A DNA stretch of 43,955 bases from Desulfobacterales bacterium. Its GTDB lineage: Bacteria > Desulfobacterota > Desulfobulbia > Desulfobulbales > JAGXFP01. Each line of letters begins with the position of its first letter. The first letter of the stretch is position 1. The notes under the pieces are model-generated. The model was not told where the DNA came from and did no database searches. It was given only the letters and a program-made list of their open reading frames with translations. The stretch spans positions 1 through 43,955 of the forward strand of contig JAGXFP010000015.1 of the NCBI GenBank assembly GCA_024637225.1, given 5' to 3'. Position numbers and translations under genes: made by a program. This document shows positions 43,469 through 43,955 of this stretch, piece after piece.

Positions 43469-43955
43469 CTATTTATCTATTGCTCCCATGATCTTTTCCG
43501 ACAGCATCGAATCCGCCTTCAGGATCTTATCCCCGCGTCTTGAGGCCAGGCTGACTCCTGTTGGCCCCAGGTGGAGAAATTTGCCGACTTCCCTGCCAGT
43601 ATAACCTAGTTCGTATATCGCCAGATGGCAGATTATACCACGCGCCGCAGCCGGGTCCCTGCTTTTGCTTGGTTTCCTGATCAAATCCGGATCAATGGTC
43701 AATGCCGTTGAAACAATTTCCAACAGTTGCGTGAGGGTGACAACATGCTTCATCTTGTCCCGCAACCGAAAATCCTCTTTTAGGCTGTCAACGAAATCAC
43801 CGCCGCCCAACACCCTTTCATCGAAACTTTCGTATTCGTGATTTTCTCTTTCTCCCTGGCTCCGCTTAAGACCGCCGCCGACAAGATCGTCACGGCGACC
43901 GGTCATAACACCATCCGCGACGAATTGACGATAATTTCGCCGCGCCGTGGAGACC
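43469..43955 (-). CDS. RAYT transposase with DnaA-like HTH, cut by the right edge
   Basis: The frame is open beyond the first ATG (43906) to the window edge and continues the family: ARRNYRQFVADG, then DDLVGGGLKRSQGE and DERVLGGGDFVDSL. A C-terminal ~85-residue DnaA-domain-IV-like helix-turn-helix follows: TLTQLLEIVSTAL, KSRDPAAARGIICHLAIYELG and GPTGVSLASRRG. This layout is typical of REP-associated tyrosine transposases in delta-proteobacteria. The catalytic HUH domain would be off the right edge, so intactness is unknown. The GTCAAG/CTTGAC palindromes at 38.3-39.0 kb may be substrates of such enzymes. Confidence 0.8.
   Translation of the reverse strand, partial: VSTARRNYRQFVADGVMTGRRDDLVGGGLKRSQGERENHEYESFDERVLGGGDFVDSLKEDFRLRDKMKHVVTLTQLLEIVSTALTIDPDLIRKPSKSRDPAAARGIICHLAIYELGYTGREVGKFLHLGPTGVSLASRRGDKILKADSMLSEKIMGAIDK

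Overview
The window reads as a GC-rich chromosomal segment of a dissimilatory sulfate- or sulfur-metabolising Desulfobacterota bacterium (the former Deltaproteobacteria). Desulfobulbales or a near relative is likely, but that rank is an inference. The diagnostic genes are sat (ATP sulfurylase), dsrABD (dissimilatory sulfite reductase with DsrD), a dsrN-type cobyrinate a,c-diamide synthase, and a 61-residue ferredoxin whose ligand pattern matches Desulfovibrio africanus ferredoxin III.

Layout. 0-0.6 kb: the edge of an insertion sequence plus a small dispersed repeat. 0.6-7.8 kb: envelope genes (class A PBP, TPR lipoprotein, D,D-carboxypeptidase) with ogt. 7.8-9.7 kb: a repeat-like stretch, a 5-formyl-THF cyclo-ligase-like gene, and tatC broken at a T9 homopolymer. 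9.7-13 kb: sat with a near-consensus promoter and a strong terminator, a winged-helix gene and aroB. 13-16 kb: an exported HhH/phospholipase-D protein and a CoA-disulfide-reductase-like enzyme with a rhodanese domain. 16-19.2 kb: dsrABD with a promoter, a structured leader and a terminator. 19.2-24.4 kb: a TPR/zinc-ribbon/TPR group on the minus strand, dsrN on the plus strand, and a small Cys-rich protein, with a 108-nt hairpin between dsrN and that protein. 24.4-25.6 kb: the ferredoxin gene flanked by two direct copies of a dispersed element. 25.6-34.1 kb: housekeeping genes (membrane protein, alr, argS, SPOR protein, argA-type acetyltransferase, secA, argJ). 34.2-37.2 kb: a histidine kinase and a sigma54-dependent regulator separated by repeats. 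37.5-39 kb: a VapBC-like toxin-antitoxin pair with a candidate operator, and a bacteriohemerythrin flanked by REP-like palindromes. 39.4-43 kb: three unrecognised exported or membrane proteins in one operon. 43-44 kb: remains of REP-associated (RAYT/Y1) transposases.

How the genes work together. Sat activates sulfate to APS. AprAB (not in this window) would make sulfite, and DsrAB with DsrD reduces it. DsrN may amidate siroheme. The ferredoxin has the same -35/17-bp/-10 layout as dsrA and is a plausible low-potential electron carrier. The TPR proteins and the Cys-rich protein around dsrN may be assembly or accessory factors (inference). TatC and SecA are the export components. The arginine genes argS, argA and argJ lie within 7 kb of one another, with secA among them.

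Mobile and repeated DNA is the most unusual aspect. One ~145-bp family with GATGGC/GCCATC-type ends has three full copies and one short copy. One copy supplies the last codons and the stop of a gene. GTCAAG...CTTGAC palindromes, RAYT remnants and two further palindromic repeat types occupy the right half. I saw no rRNA, tRNA or CRISPR array.
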